Positions 1 to 7,847 of a DNA stretch of 64,000 bases are shown here, piece by piece. The translations under genes and the position numbers were made by a program. How positions within the stretch are numbered: the stretch's first letter is position 1; the number at the start of each line of letters is the position of its first letter. The notes under the pieces were generated by a model that was given only the letters and a program-made list of their open reading frames with translations, did no database searches and was not told where the DNA came from. Location: assembly GCF_004919045.1 (NCBI RefSeq), contig NZ_SWDW01000002.1, forward strand, positions 248,001 to 312,000, given 5' to 3'. The DNA is from Sinomonas albida (lineage in GTDB: Bacteria > Actinomycetota > Actinomycetes > Actinomycetales > Micrococcaceae).

Positions 1-2419
1 TCCGCGAGTCGTAGAAGTCGAACAGGGCCTCGTCGTCGACGCGGAGGCCGCGCTGGCGTGTGCGCGCTTCGAGCTCGTCGACCTCCTCGAGCAGCGCCCG
101 GTTGCGCGTGAAGAACGTGTGGTGCGTCCGCCAGTCGCCCTCGACGAGCGCGTGCCGAATGAACAGCTCGCGGGCGAGGGCCGGGTCGACACGCCCGTAG
201 TTGATCCTCCGCTGGGGGACCACGGGCACCCCGTAGAGCGTGACCTTCTCATACGCCATGACCGAGCCCATGCGCTTCGACCAGTGGGGCTCCGAGTACG
301 AGCGCTTCACGAGGTGTGGGGCCACGAGCTCCGCCCACTCGGGGTCGATCTTCGCGGCGGTCCTCGCCCACAGGCGGCTCGTCTCGACGAGCTCGGCCGC
401 CATGACGTACGTGGGGCTCTTCTTGAACAGCGCCGAGCCCGGGAAGATCGCGAAGCGGGTCCCCCGCGCGCCCGCGTACTCGCGCTTGCGCTCGTCGAGG
501 AGCCCGATGTGGCTCAGGAGGCCCGCGAGGAGGGACTGGTGCACGGCGTCGTGCTTGCCCGCCGGATCAGTCTCGCGGCCCTGGCCAAGGCTGATGCCGA
601 GGGGACGCGCGAGCTGCCGCAGCTGCTGGAAGAGCTCCTGCCACTCGCGCACGCGGAGGTAGTTGATGAACTCGGCCTTGCAGAGCCGGCGGAACGCCGA
701 GGACGACAGCTCGCGCTGCTGCTCCTGGAGGTAGTTCCAGAGGTTGAGGTAGGCGGAGAAGTCCGAGTTCTCGTCCTTGAAGCGCGCGTGCTTCTCATCG
801 GCCTGCTGTCGCTTCTCCGTGGGCCGCTCGCGCGGGTCCTGGATGGTGAGTGCCGCGGCGAGCACCATGACTTCGCGCGCGCAGTCGCGGCGCGAAGCCT
901 CGACGATCATGCGCCCCAGACGCGGATCGACGGGGAGCTGGGCGAGCTGGTGGCCGACGGCGGTGAGCCCGCCGGCCTGCCCCTTCCCACCGGCGCCGCG
1001 CGCGCCTGGGCGACGGCCGCCGTCGTTCGCGTCAGCACCGCCGTCGTGATGGTGCTGGCCGCCTCGCGAACCGCTTCCCTGGCCGTCCGCCAAGGCGCCG
1101 AGCTCGCGGAGGAGGGTCACGCCGTCGTTGATCGCGCGGCTCTCGGGCGGCTCGACGAACGGGAACGCCTCGACGTCCTTCGGCCCGCGGGCGATGCCCA
1201 TGGCCGTCATCTGGAGGATGACCGCCGCGAGGTTCGTGCGGAGGATCTCCGGGTCCGTGAACTCGGGGCGGGAGAGGTAGTCCTCCTCGGAGTACAGGCG
1301 GATGCAGATGCCGTCCGAGACGCGGCCGCAACGGCCCGCGCGCTGGTTGGCGGAGGCCTGCGAGACGCGCTCGATCGGCAGCCGCTGGACCTTCGTCCGA
1401 TGCGAATAGCGGGAGATGCGCGCCGTTCCCGTGTCGATGACGTATTTGATGCCCGGCACGGTGAGCGACGTCTCGGCGACGTTGGTCGCGAGCACGATCC
1501 GGCGCCGTCCGCCCGGGGTGAAAACGCGGTGCTGCTCGGCGAGCGAAAGGCGTGCGAACAGCGGAAGGATCTCCGCGTTGGCGAGCACGCGGTTCCGCTG
1601 GATGCGCGCGGCGAGCGCGTCCGCGGCGTCGCGGATCTCGCGCTCGCCGGAGAAGAAGATGAGGATGTCGCCCGGGTCTTCGCGCGAGAGCTCGTCGACG
1701 GCGTCGCACACCGCGTCGAGCGGGTCGCGGTCGTCCTCGAGCGCGTCGTCGGAGCGGGCGACGGCGGCCTCGTCGTCGTCAGTGTCGCTCGCCTCCGCGA
1801 CGAGCGGGCGGTAGCGGATCTCGACCGGGAAAGTGCGGCCGGAGACCTCGAGGACTGGCGCGGGCTCCGCCGTGCCATCCGGGAGCTCGCGCGCGAAGTG
1901 CCGCGCGAAGCGCTCGGGATCGATCGTCGCCGACGTGATGATGACCTTGAGGTCCGGGCGCTGGGGGAGGACTCGCTTGAGGTAGCCGAGGATGAAGTCG
2001 ATGTTGAGGCTTCGCTCGTGGGCCTCGTCGATGATGATCGTCGAGTAGCGCCGGAGGAGGCGGTCTCGCTGGATCTCGGCCAGCAGGATGCCGTCGGTCA
2101 TGAGCTTGACCTTGGTCTGCGGGCCGACCTCGCCCGTGAACCGGACCTGGAAGCCGACCTCCTGGCCCAGCTCGACGCCGAGCTCCTCCGCGATGCGCTC
2201 GGCAACCGTCCGGGCCGCGAGCCTTCGCGGCTGGGTGTGGCCGATGAGCCCCTTGTCCCCGAGGCCCAGCTCGAGGCACATCTTGGGAATCTGCGTGGTC
2301 TTCCCCGAGCCGGTCTCGCCCGCGATGATCGTCACCTGATTCGCGGCGATGGCTTCCATGAGCTCGTCGCGCCGCTCGGAGACCGGGAGGGCGCTGGGGT
2401 ACGTGATCGTCAGGGACAT
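1..2419 (-). CDS. hrpA: ATP-dependent RNA helicase HrpA (C-terminal part beyond window)
   Basis: DEAH-box RNA helicase. The reverse-strand frame opens at ATG 2419 and is still open at base 1, so about 806 residues are visible and the C-terminal HrpA extension is outside the window. Walker A GETGSGKT lies at residues 34-41 and the DEAH motif (IIIDEAHERS) near residue 128. The second RecA domain carries TNVAETSLTVPGIKYVIDTG and QRAGRCGR, followed by winged-helix and ratchet-type sequence. A low-complexity Gly/His/Asp-rich insert (about residues 446-482, DNA about 975-1085) interrupts the region after LRELGALADGQ. Family members unwind RNA and rescue stalled ribosomes. A TANNNT box (complement of 2429-2434) lies 9 nt upstream of the ATG. 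Start choice is firm because the helicase core begins within 35 residues. Confidence 0.95.
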   Translation of the reverse strand, partial: MSLTITYPSALPVSERRDELMEAIAANQVTIIAGETGSGKTTQIPKMCLELGLGDKGLIGHTQPRRLAARTVAERIAEELGVELGQEVGFQVRFTGEVGPQTKVKLMTDGILLAEIQRDRLLRRYSTIIIDEAHERSLNIDFILGYLKRVLPQRPDLKVIITSATIDPERFARHFARELPDGTAEPAPVLEVSGRTFPVEIRYRPLVAEASDTDDDEAAVARSDDALEDDRDPLDAVCDAVDELSREDPGDILIFFSGEREIRDAADALAARIQRNRVLANAEILPLFARLSLAEQHRVFTPGGRRRIVLATNVAETSLTVPGIKYVIDTGTARISRYSHRTKVQRLPIERVSQASANQRAGRCGRVSDGICIRLYSEEDYLSRPEFTDPEILRTNLAAVILQMTAMGIARGPKDVEAFPFVEPPESRAINDGVTLLRELGALADGQGSGSRGGQHHHDGGADANDGGRRPGARGAGGKGQAGGLTAVGHQLAQLPVDPRLGRMIVEASRRDCAREVMVLAAALTIQDPRERPTEKRQQADEKHARFKDENSDFSAYLNLWNYLQEQQRELSSSAFRRLCKAEFINYLRVREWQELFQQLRQLARPLGISLGQGRETDPAGKHDAVHQSLLAGLLSHIGLLDERKREYAGARGTRFAIFPGSALFKKSPTYVMAAELVETSRLWARTAAKIDPEWAELVAPHLVKRSYSEPHWSKRMGSVMAYEKVTLYGVPVVPQRRINYGRVDPALARELFIRHALVEGDWRTHHTFFTRNRALLEEVDELEARTRQRGLRVDDEALFDFYDSR

Positions 2420-2509
2420 GGCTGATCCAGTCTAGTGGCGCGGGGAAAGAGGTTGGGCGGCCCAACACCCGACCGCGTGCTGCGGACGAGTCCTGTCCGC
2501 TGAGCGACC

Positions 2510-2515
2510 TAGTCT
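2510..2515 (+). promoter_or_regulatory. -10 box for leaderless pfpI-like gene
   Basis: TAGTCT is followed by 6 nt and then ATG 2522, which places the expected transcription start at or next to the start codon. No Shine-Dalgarno sequence precedes the ATG. The divergent hrpA promoter box lies at 2429-2434. Confidence 0.55.
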
Positions 2516-2521
2516 CGAACT

Positions 2522-3232
2522 ATGACCAGCGACCAGAATGAACGGAATCAGAGCGCACCCCAGACGGACGCACCCGTTCTGCCGGGGCAGCCGTTGCGCG
2601 TGCTCGTGTATCTGCCGGAGGGCATGGCCGACTGGGAGGTCGGGTATCTCATGAGCGAGCTGCGGCAGCATGACCTCACCGAGCGCGCGGCCGAGGTCAC
2701 GACGGCCACGGCGGATGGCGGTCCCGTGACGAGCATGGGCGGACTCCGCGTGACCCCGGACGCAGCGCTTGGCGATGTCGACGTCGAGGGCTTCGACGCG
2801 CTCGTGCTGTGTGGCGGGACCACGTGGTTCGACGACTCTTCGAACACCGCGGCAATCGAGGCCGCCGCACGGCGCAAGTCCGCGGGCCAGCTCGTCGCCG
2901 CGATCTGCGGTGCTGTCGATGCCCTTGGCGGCGCTGGCCTACTCGACGACATCGAGCACACCGGCAATGAGCTAGGGCAGCTTGAGAAGTGGCCCGGTTA
3001 CGGCGGAAGCAGCAATTTCGTGCGCGAACCGCATGCCGTCCGCGGGCGCACCGCCGCGGGCGGAACGCTGGTCACGGCCGGGTCCTGGGCGCCAACGGAC
3101 TTTGCCGCGGCCGTCATGGCTGAACTAGGTGCGCTGTCCCCAGAGCGCGCTGCGCTGTGGCTGCGGTTCTGGCAGGAGCGGGAGGCATCTGCGCTCTACA
3201 AGCTCTTCGACATGGAGGCACCCGCGTCCTGA
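2522..3232 (+). CDS. DJ-1/PfpI family protein (class I glutamine amidotransferase-like)
   Basis: A protein of 236 residues with the DJ-1/PfpI fold. The N-terminal strand LRVLVYLPEGMADWEVGYL is followed by the region VDVEGFDALVLCGG and the nucleophile elbow AAICGAVDALGGAGLLDD, with Cys129 as the expected catalytic or redox cysteine. A charged-to-Trp-rich tail of about 40 residues closes the protein (LWLRFWQEREASALYKLF). Families of this type include stress proteins, amidohydrolases and YdeA/YoaZ-like proteins of unknown substrate, so the substrate cannot be assigned. The gene stands alone, divergent from hrpA and convergent with the tRNA-Arg unit. The first 20 residues are polar and probably disordered. 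Confidence 0.88.
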   Translation: MTSDQNERNQSAPQTDAPVLPGQPLRVLVYLPEGMADWEVGYLMSELRQHDLTERAAEVTTATADGGPVTSMGGLRVTPDAALGDVDVEGFDALVLCGGTTWFDDSSNTAAIEAAARRKSAGQLVAAICGAVDALGGAGLLDDIEHTGNELGQLEKWPGYGGSSNFVREPHAVRGRTAAGGTLVTAGSWAPTDFAAAVMAELGALSPERAALWLRFWQEREASALYKLFDMEAPAS

Positions 3233-3324
3233 TCGCGTGGGCGGGGAGTATCTGTACCCGAGTGCGCGTGGGCGGGGAGTATCTGTACCCGAGTGCGCGT
3301 GGGCGGGGAGTATCTGTACCCGAG
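3233..3324. repeat. Three tandem copies of a 31-bp unit
   Basis: Copies lie at 3233-3263, 3264-3294 and 3295-3324, starting directly after the stop codon of the PfpI gene. The unit contains GGCGGGGAGTATCTGTACCC and ends in CGAGTGCGCG; the copies differ only at their edges. The period is not a multiple of three, so it is not a coding repeat. There are no unique spacers, so it is not a CRISPR. Its place between convergent units fits a dispersed intergenic repeat family, which is an inference. Confidence 0.9.
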
Positions 3325-3376
3325 ACGAATGCCGGAGGTCGCGAGGCGCGCATGGCGTGAATGGCGCGTGGAATGG

Positions 3377-3413
3377 TGAAGGGCCCCGCCGACCAAGTCG
3401 GCGGGGCCCTTCA
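3377..3413 (-). terminator. Hairpin downstream of tRNA-Arg
   Basis: A perfect 17-bp inverted repeat (arms 3377-3393 and 3397-3413, loop CAA) begins 7 nt past the tRNA 3' end on the minus strand. No long T-run follows. It lies between convergent transcripts and may also serve the plus-strand PfpI gene. Confidence 0.8.
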
Positions 3414-3419
3414 CGCGGG

Positions 3420-3492
3420 TGCCCTCGATAGGATTCGAACCTACGGCCTTCTGCTCCGGAGGCAGACGCTCTATCCCCTGAGCTACGAGGGC
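3420..3492 (-). tRNA. tRNA-Arg (anticodon CCG)
   Basis: The reverse complement folds as a 73-nt tRNA: acceptor GCCCTCG pairs with CGAGGGC, the D-arm contains AGCTCAGGGGATAGAGC, the anticodon loop is CTCCGGA (CCG, reading CGG), and the T-arm contains GGTTCGAATCC. The discriminator base is A. CCA is not encoded; the next bases are CCC. A strong hairpin follows immediately downstream. Confidence 0.97.
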
Positions 3493-3538
3493 CCAGATGC
3501 CCTGGAGGCAGAAAACCTGCTCCCCGCGGGACTTATCG

Positions 3539-3569
3539 AGCTTATCAGGTGGCTACCCCGCCCGTGCAA
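3539..3569 (-). promoter_or_regulatory. Putative tRNA-Arg promoter
   Basis: On the minus strand, TTGCAC (complement of 3564-3569) and TAAGCT (complement of 3539-3544) are 19 nt apart and lie about 47 nt upstream of the tRNA 5' end. The spacing is a little long, so the assignment is tentative. Confidence 0.4.
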
Positions 3570-3613
3570 ACCGGTCCGAGCGCAAGCCAACACGCCGCCA
3601 GGAACGCGGCCCG

Positions 3614-4384
3614 TCAGGGCGCGTCGGTCCCTGCGGCACCTCGGGTGCGGGCTTCTAGGGCAGCCGTGAGCCTTGTGACTTCTTGGGTGAGCGTGCGGAT
3701 TTGCTCCTCGAGAGGCTCATCGACAGCCTCCACCGCCTGGCCGATCGCCTCGGCAGTCTTCGTCGCCGTCTCCTTGGAGACGTTCTCGACGAGCCAGGAG
3801 GCGATCGTGGCGGTGACGACGCCTAGCACCGCGATCCCTGACAGCATGAGCCCGGCCGCGGCAAGTCGGCCCAAGCCCGTGACCGGGTACCGGTCGCCGT
3901 AGCCAACGGTGGTCATGGTCGTCAGGGCCCACCAGAGGGCGTCCGCGAAGGAATGAATGTTGGCCTGAGGTTCGTTCTGCTCCGCATCGAGGGTGGCCAG
4001 TGCGCCGCAATACACCAGGAGCGCCGCGGCCCCCAGCACGAACGTGACGAGTCTGCCGCGCAGCGCGGCCCCGGCCCTGTTCTGGAAGACCTTGAGGAAG
4101 GTCACCAGGCGGAGCAGCCTCAAGGGCCGGAGCGCGGGAAGCGCGAGGATCACGAGTTCGTGGAGGTTCCTGACGAACCAGCGGCCTCGGTTGGGTGCGA
4201 GCCAGAGTCTCACCAGGTAGTCCGCGACGAAGACCGCCCACGCGATCCACACCAGGTCATCGGCCCAGGTCCCGGCCGAGTCGGGAAGATCCGCGATCAC
4301 CTGCACTGAATAGGCGCCGAGGAACAGAAGGGCCGCGCCGATCATCGGCCACTCGGAGATTCGCCGCCAGCGTTCGAGAGTCAT
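3614..4384 (-). CDS. Voltage-gated-type potassium channel, 6TM
   Basis: A protein of 256 residues with the layout of a Kv-type ion transporter. Hydrophobic segments lie at about 13-31, 43-61, 74-84, 112-131 and 174-198. The arginine-bearing segment ALRPLRLLRLVTFLKVF (about 84-100) looks like a reduced S4 sensor. The pore helix and K+ selectivity filter TTMTTVGYGD end at residue 164. A C-terminal stretch (about 222-245, EPLEEQIRTLTQEVTRL) has heptad spacing and probably forms a tetramerising coiled coil. The role is K+ flux and membrane-potential control in the cytoplasmic membrane. A TAGCCT box (complement of 4392-4397) ends 7 nt before ATG 4384, so the transcript may be leaderless. There is no RCK/TrkA domain. 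Confidence 0.92.
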   Translation of the reverse strand: MTLERWRRISEWPMIGAALLFLGAYSVQVIADLPDSAGTWADDLVWIAWAVFVADYLVRLWLAPNRGRWFVRNLHELVILALPALRPLRLLRLVTFLKVFQNRAGAALRGRLVTFVLGAAALLVYCGALATLDAEQNEPQANIHSFADALWWALTTMTTVGYGDRYPVTGLGRLAAAGLMLSGIAVLGVVTATIASWLVENVSKETATKTAEAIGQAVEAVDEPLEEQIRTLTQEVTRLTAALEARTRGAAGTDAP

Positions 4385-4475
4385 GGCGGTGAGGCTACTC
4401 GCGCTGAGCAGTCAACCGTCAGGAAAAGTTCTGATCGGCGCCGTCAGTCCGTGGTGGCCCGACACCGTCCGGCGC

Positions 4476-4718
4476 TCAGTCGAGGTAGTTCTCCACGACG
4501 TCCGCGGAGCGGACCGAGGCCTCGGACGCGTTCTCGCCGTACTGGCGCTTCGCGCGGCGCTGGCGAAGGAGGTCCCAGCACTGGTCGAGCTGTGCCTCGA
4601 CGGAGCGCAGCCGCTGCTGCTCGTCGCCGGGCGTGATCTCGCCCTCGCCGACGGCCGAGCGGAGGCGGTGCTCCTCGTCGATGAGTTCCTTGATCCGGTT
4701 GTGGATGTCCTGATCCAT
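4476..4718 (-). CDS. DUF2630 family protein
   Basis: A small, highly charged helical protein of 80 residues, starting MDQDIHNRIKELIDEEHRLR and containing LRSVEAQLDQCWDLLRQRRA, which matches the actinobacterial DUF2630 family by pattern. No function is established for this family. No signal peptide or membrane segment is visible, so it should be cytosolic, probably a helical hairpin. The start is set by a strong Shine-Dalgarno (GGAAGGAG, complement of about 4727-4734) upstream of ATG 4718. A TAGGCT box (complement of 4755-4760) is the likely -10. It is the first gene after the electron-transfer module and precedes the channel gene on the same strand. Confidence 0.88.
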   Translation of the reverse strand: MDQDIHNRIKELIDEEHRLRSAVGEGEITPGDEQQRLRSVEAQLDQCWDLLRQRRAKRQYGENASEASVRSADVVENYLD

Positions 4719-4800
4719 GGTGGCTCCTTCCGGGCGGGATGTCCTCGCGAGGCCAGCCTACGCCGGAAGCCCTACGCCGGGAGCAGAGTGCTCAAGGTGG

Positions 4801-4847
4801 CGCGTTCGCTCGACCGCCGGCCCGCGAAAGCGCGTTCGCTGGACCGC
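4801..4847. repeat. Short direct repeat, 30-bp period
   Basis: CGCGTTCGCTCGACCGC at 4801-4817 recurs with one change at 4831-4847. It lies in the 151-bp gap between the oxidoreductase stop and DUF2630. The rest of the gap holds the DUF2630 promoter and leader. Confidence 0.6.
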
Positions 4848-4869
4848 GGTCGTGCGGAGGCCCAGGCAG

Positions 4870-6402
4870 TCAGTACCCGGAGAAGGCGTCTCGCCGGACC
4901 CGGCGTGCCCCGGCCGCGCGGAGGGCGGGCCCCACCGCTCCGACGAACGACGGCGGCCCAGAGACATAGGCGGTGCGTTCGCCGATGTCCGGCACGAGTT
5001 CCCTGAGGCGCTGCGGCGTGAACGGCGCCATGCCGGCGTCCTCGGCGAAGTCGGGCACCGCCCCGCCGTCGGACGTCCGGACCACCACCCGCGCCCGTGA
5101 CGCCTGGAGGACGCCGGCGAAAGCGAGCTCCTCTGGCGCCGAGACCGAGGCGAGGACCACGACGTCGCGTTCCTCGCCAGCGCTCTTCAGGGCGCGCAGC
5201 ATCGAGGCGAACGGCGTGAGGCCGATCCCGCCCGCGACGAGCAGCAGCGGGACGCCCTGATCGCGCGGAAGCACGAAGTCGCCGGCCACGGCGGCGGCCC
5301 ACACGCGCCGCCCGGGCTCGAGGTCGAGGAGCACCTGCTTCGCAGGCGAGACCGGGGCCGGTGTACTCACGCCGAAGGCCACGACGTCCGAGGAGGGCGC
5401 GCTCGTGAAGCTGAACGTCCGCCGTCGTCCGGCCCACGCGCCCCCCGAGTGGGGGAGCGAGAGCTCTGCGTATTGCCCGGGGAGAAAGCGCGCCCGCCGG
5501 CCGGGCACGAAGACGAACTCGTACGACGTCGGGGTGAGCCGACGCCGCTCGACGAACTTGAGGTCGAGCCCTTGCGACAGGCCGAACGCGAAGGCGAGGA
5601 GGTTCCCGATGACCAGCGCCGTCTCCGGCGAGCCCGAGATCGGACCGAGCGCGAAGGGAAGCGCGTACGCCGCGGCGATGACGGCGGCATACGCGTATTG
5701 GTGCCGGCGTCGGCCCGGCATGGTAAGCGGCTCGGACAGCATGAAGCCCGCGAAGAACACGAGCGGTCCCTGGGCGACGGCTTGGACCACGGCGCCCGCG
5801 GGGAAGACGCCGGCCGTCGCGAACACCGCGGAGTTGAGCGCGAGCGCCACGACCGCGAAGACGGCAGCCATGGCGAGCCGCTGCACGCGGTACAGGACGA
5901 GGAGCGCGCCGGGGGCCACGGCCCAGAGCATCGCGGGCGTCCCCGCCCACCAGGTCGCGGCGCCCCAGCCGGTCAGCGCAACCGCGAAGGCGCCGAACGC
6001 CGCCGGATTGAACGCGTGCCGGGCGTGGAAGGCGAGGACGTACTTCGATGCCGCCGCGAAGAGGCACGCGAGGGCGGTGACGCCGAGGTCGAGCGGCGCG
6101 AGGCTCGGCCAGAACAGGAAGTAGACCAGGAGGCCCGTCACGAGCGCCGACTCGGAGTGCGGACGCACCCGGAAGATCGCCGCGATGCCGCGGTTGGCCA
6201 CGTAGGAGACGCCGACGCACACCACGAGGGAGGCGAGCATGGCCGGGATCCCGAAGCGCAGCCAGCCGAGCAGGTTGAGCACGAGGCTGTAGAGCACGAA
6301 GACGGCGAGCACGCTCAGCACGAGGCGATACGAGCTCACGCGGCCGAGCGCCGCGTCGAGGCGCACCTTCGCCGCGGCGGGGGCTGTGAGAACCGGTGTC
6401 AT
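4870..6402 (-). CDS. NqrB/RnfD-like membrane protein fused to FAD/NAD(P)H reductase domain
   Basis: A protein of 510 residues. The first roughly 250 are a multi-helix membrane domain (for example VLSVLAVFVLYSLVLNLLGW, then AMLASLVVCVGVSYVANRG) resembling NqrB/RnfD. Residues from about 265 onward form a ferredoxin-NADP reductase-like module: flavin-binding GRRRTFSFTSAP, nucleotide-binding LLLVAGGIGLTPFASML, YVSGPPSFVGAV, and a terminal aromatic in DAFSGY. It probably takes electrons from cytosolic NAD(P)H to a membrane flavin. ATG 6402 overlaps the apbE stop (ATGA), which fixes the start and implies translational coupling; upstream in-frame codons inside apbE are arginine-rich shadow sequence. 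Its neighbours, ApbE and an FMN-binding lipoprotein, suggest that the acceptor is a covalently flavinylated exported protein. Confidence 0.88.
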   Translation of the reverse strand: MTPVLTAPAAAKVRLDAALGRVSSYRLVLSVLAVFVLYSLVLNLLGWLRFGIPAMLASLVVCVGVSYVANRGIAAIFRVRPHSESALVTGLLVYFLFWPSLAPLDLGVTALACLFAAASKYVLAFHARHAFNPAAFGAFAVALTGWGAATWWAGTPAMLWAVAPGALLVLYRVQRLAMAAVFAVVALALNSAVFATAGVFPAGAVVQAVAQGPLVFFAGFMLSEPLTMPGRRRHQYAYAAVIAAAYALPFALGPISGSPETALVIGNLLAFAFGLSQGLDLKFVERRRLTPTSYEFVFVPGRRARFLPGQYAELSLPHSGGAWAGRRRTFSFTSAPSSDVVAFGVSTPAPVSPAKQVLLDLEPGRRVWAAAVAGDFVLPRDQGVPLLLVAGGIGLTPFASMLRALKSAGEERDVVVLASVSAPEELAFAGVLQASRARVVVRTSDGGAVPDFAEDAGMAPFTPQRLRELVPDIGERTAYVSGPPSFVGAVGPALRAAGARRVRRDAFSGY

Positions 6403-7271
6403 GTGAAGAGTCCTTCGAGGAAGGCGGGGCTGCCCTCGGCGTGTCCGTCCGAGAAGACCTGGAGCCATTCCGGCGCGCCGTCCGGGCCAGCGAATTCGGC
6501 GACGAGATCGGGGCCGCGCGCCACGAAGAGGGCGGTTGCGAGCGCGTCCGCGGTCATGGCGTCGTCGGCCAGGGCCCACGCGGCGACCACGGCCCGCACC
6601 GGCGCGCCGGTGCGGGCGTCGAGGAGGTGGTGGAAACCGTCGCCCCACGCCCGGCGATTGCCCGCCGAGGCGCAGAGGGACCTGCCCTGGACGTCGATGA
6701 CGCCGATCGCCTCGTCCGCGTTGTAGGGGTGCTCAAGCGCCGCCCGCAGCGGCTCGGCCCCCGCGTGGAGGATGTCGCCGCTCCCGTCGATGACGAACTC
6801 GTCGTGCCCGGCGTCGGCGAGGATCGCCCCGAATCGGTCCACGAGCAGCCCCTTGCCGGCGGCGCCGATGTCGAGGACGGCGGGGTACTTGAGGACGACG
6901 GCGGTGCCCTCCCAGACGTGGTCCGCGTCCCAGAGCGGGGCGGGCTCGGGCGCGCCGGACGGGACGAGCTCGTAGCCGGGCCCATAGCCAATCCGTTCGA
7001 GGCTCGATCCGATCCAGGGGTTCACGGCCCCCTTGGTCACGCGGTAGAGCCTCGCGTACAGCTCCGAGAGCGCCGCGCTCTCGGCCGGCAGGTCCCATCT
7101 GCCCGTCCCGGCGCGCATCTGCGCGACAAGGGAGTCTGGCCGGAAGCGCGACCACACCCAGTCGAAGCGCTCGGCCTCCCGCAGCAGCGTCCACTCGACG
7201 GCGTCGCCGAGCGGCCGGTCAGTGCCGATCTCGAAGAGGGTTCCGATCGCCTCGAACGTGAAGGACTCCAT
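6399..7271 (-). CDS. apbE: FAD:protein FMN transferase (ApbE)
   Basis: A protein of 290 residues of the ApbE family, which attaches FMN covalently to Thr/Ser of target proteins using FAD and Mg2+. Family signatures visible are TKGAVNPWIGSSLE, the conserved LDIGAAGKGLLVDR, the FAD-site IDGSGDILHAG, the HHLLDARTG motif and the C-terminal metal-site MTADALATALFV. No signal peptide or lipobox is present; the protein begins directly at the fold with MESFTFEAIGTLFEIG. It sits between the FMN-binding lipoprotein (8 bp upstream) and the reductase (4-nt overlap downstream), so the three genes form one transcription unit. Confidence 0.93.
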   Translation of the reverse strand: MESFTFEAIGTLFEIGTDRPLGDAVEWTLLREAERFDWVWSRFRPDSLVAQMRAGTGRWDLPAESAALSELYARLYRVTKGAVNPWIGSSLERIGYGPGYELVPSGAPEPAPLWDADHVWEGTAVVLKYPAVLDIGAAGKGLLVDRFGAILADAGHDEFVIDGSGDILHAGAEPLRAALEHPYNADEAIGVIDVQGRSLCASAGNRRAWGDGFHHLLDARTGAPVRAVVAAWALADDAMTADALATALFVARGPDLVAEFAGPDGAPEWLQVFSDGHAEGSPAFLEGLFT

Positions 7272-7279
7272 CGGTGGTC

Positions 7280-7798
7280 CTAGGAGGCTTCGCCCTTGAT
7301 GATCGAGATGGCGTCGTTGAAGCCCTGGCCCGTGAGCGAAGATCCGGAGACGATCCCCACGTTGAGCTCGTCGAGCTTCTTGCCGACCACCACGTCCTTG
7401 ATGCCCGACGCGAAGTGCTTCTGGTAGATCGCCGTGTTCGCGCTCGTGGGGTGCTGGGTGATCTGCACGTCCTTCACTACCCCGGACGCCAACGTGAGGG
7501 TGACCCCGACGGTCTCGGGACCGTTGGGGGAGGTGTAGTGCCCGTCCGCGCTGTAGGTGCCGTCCTTGTACGTGTGGCTGCCCCCGCCGGCGGCTGCGGT
7601 CGAGCCCGAGCCTGCGGCCGCCGTCGTCGGCGCTCCGGCTGCGGGGCTGGCCGCCTTCGCCGCGCCCGGCACCGCAGCGTCCGACGGCGCGCAGCCCGCC
7701 ACGGCACCGACGAGCGATGCGCCGGCCAACGCGGTGAGGGCCACCTTGCGCGCGACGCGCGGACTCGGGGCGAAGGTGGGCACGGGGGAGTCGGGCAT
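7280..7798 (-). CDS. FMN-binding domain lipoprotein
   Basis: A protein of 172 residues when started at ATG 7798, which has an AGGAAG Shine-Dalgarno 5 nt upstream; a start 5 codons further up (7813) is possible. The signal peptide has a hydrophobic core VALTALAGASLVGAVAGC with lipobox VAGC and lipidated Cys36. A Ser/Ala/Gly/Thr/Pro linker (about 40-73) leads to a compact FMN-binding domain (about 76-172). The C-terminal motif SGSSLTGQGFNDA (from 151) corresponds to the SGAT flavinylation motif, with Ser154 in the position of the modified Thr. It is expected to be a surface-anchored, covalently flavinylated electron carrier, the substrate of the adjacent ApbE. Confidence 0.88.
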   Translation of the reverse strand: MPDSPVPTFAPSPRVARKVALTALAGASLVGAVAGCAPSDAAVPGAAKAASPAAGAPTTAAAGSGSTAAAGGGSHTYKDGTYSADGHYTSPNGPETVGVTLTLASGVVKDVQITQHPTSANTAIYQKHFASGIKDVVVGKKLDELNVGIVSGSSLTGQGFNDAISIIKGEAS

Positions 7799-7847
7799 AG
7801 CTGCTTCCTGCATCGGCGGATCCCTGGGCGGGGACGGTTGTCCTTTA

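Noticed and set aside
119-2425. A long open frame on the plus strand across the hrpA region
   Set aside because: It is the antisense of HrpA; the minus-strand frame has Walker A, DEAH and QRAGR motifs, whereas this one is Arg/Glu/Leu-biased without any fold signal.
3233-3324. CRISPR-like array
   Set aside because: Copies are contiguous with no spacers and no cas gene is nearby.
7798-7813. The longer start (7813) for the FMN-binding lipoprotein
   Set aside because: The AGGAAG ribosome site falls between the two ATGs and serves ATG 7798, which also gives a more normal signal-peptide length.
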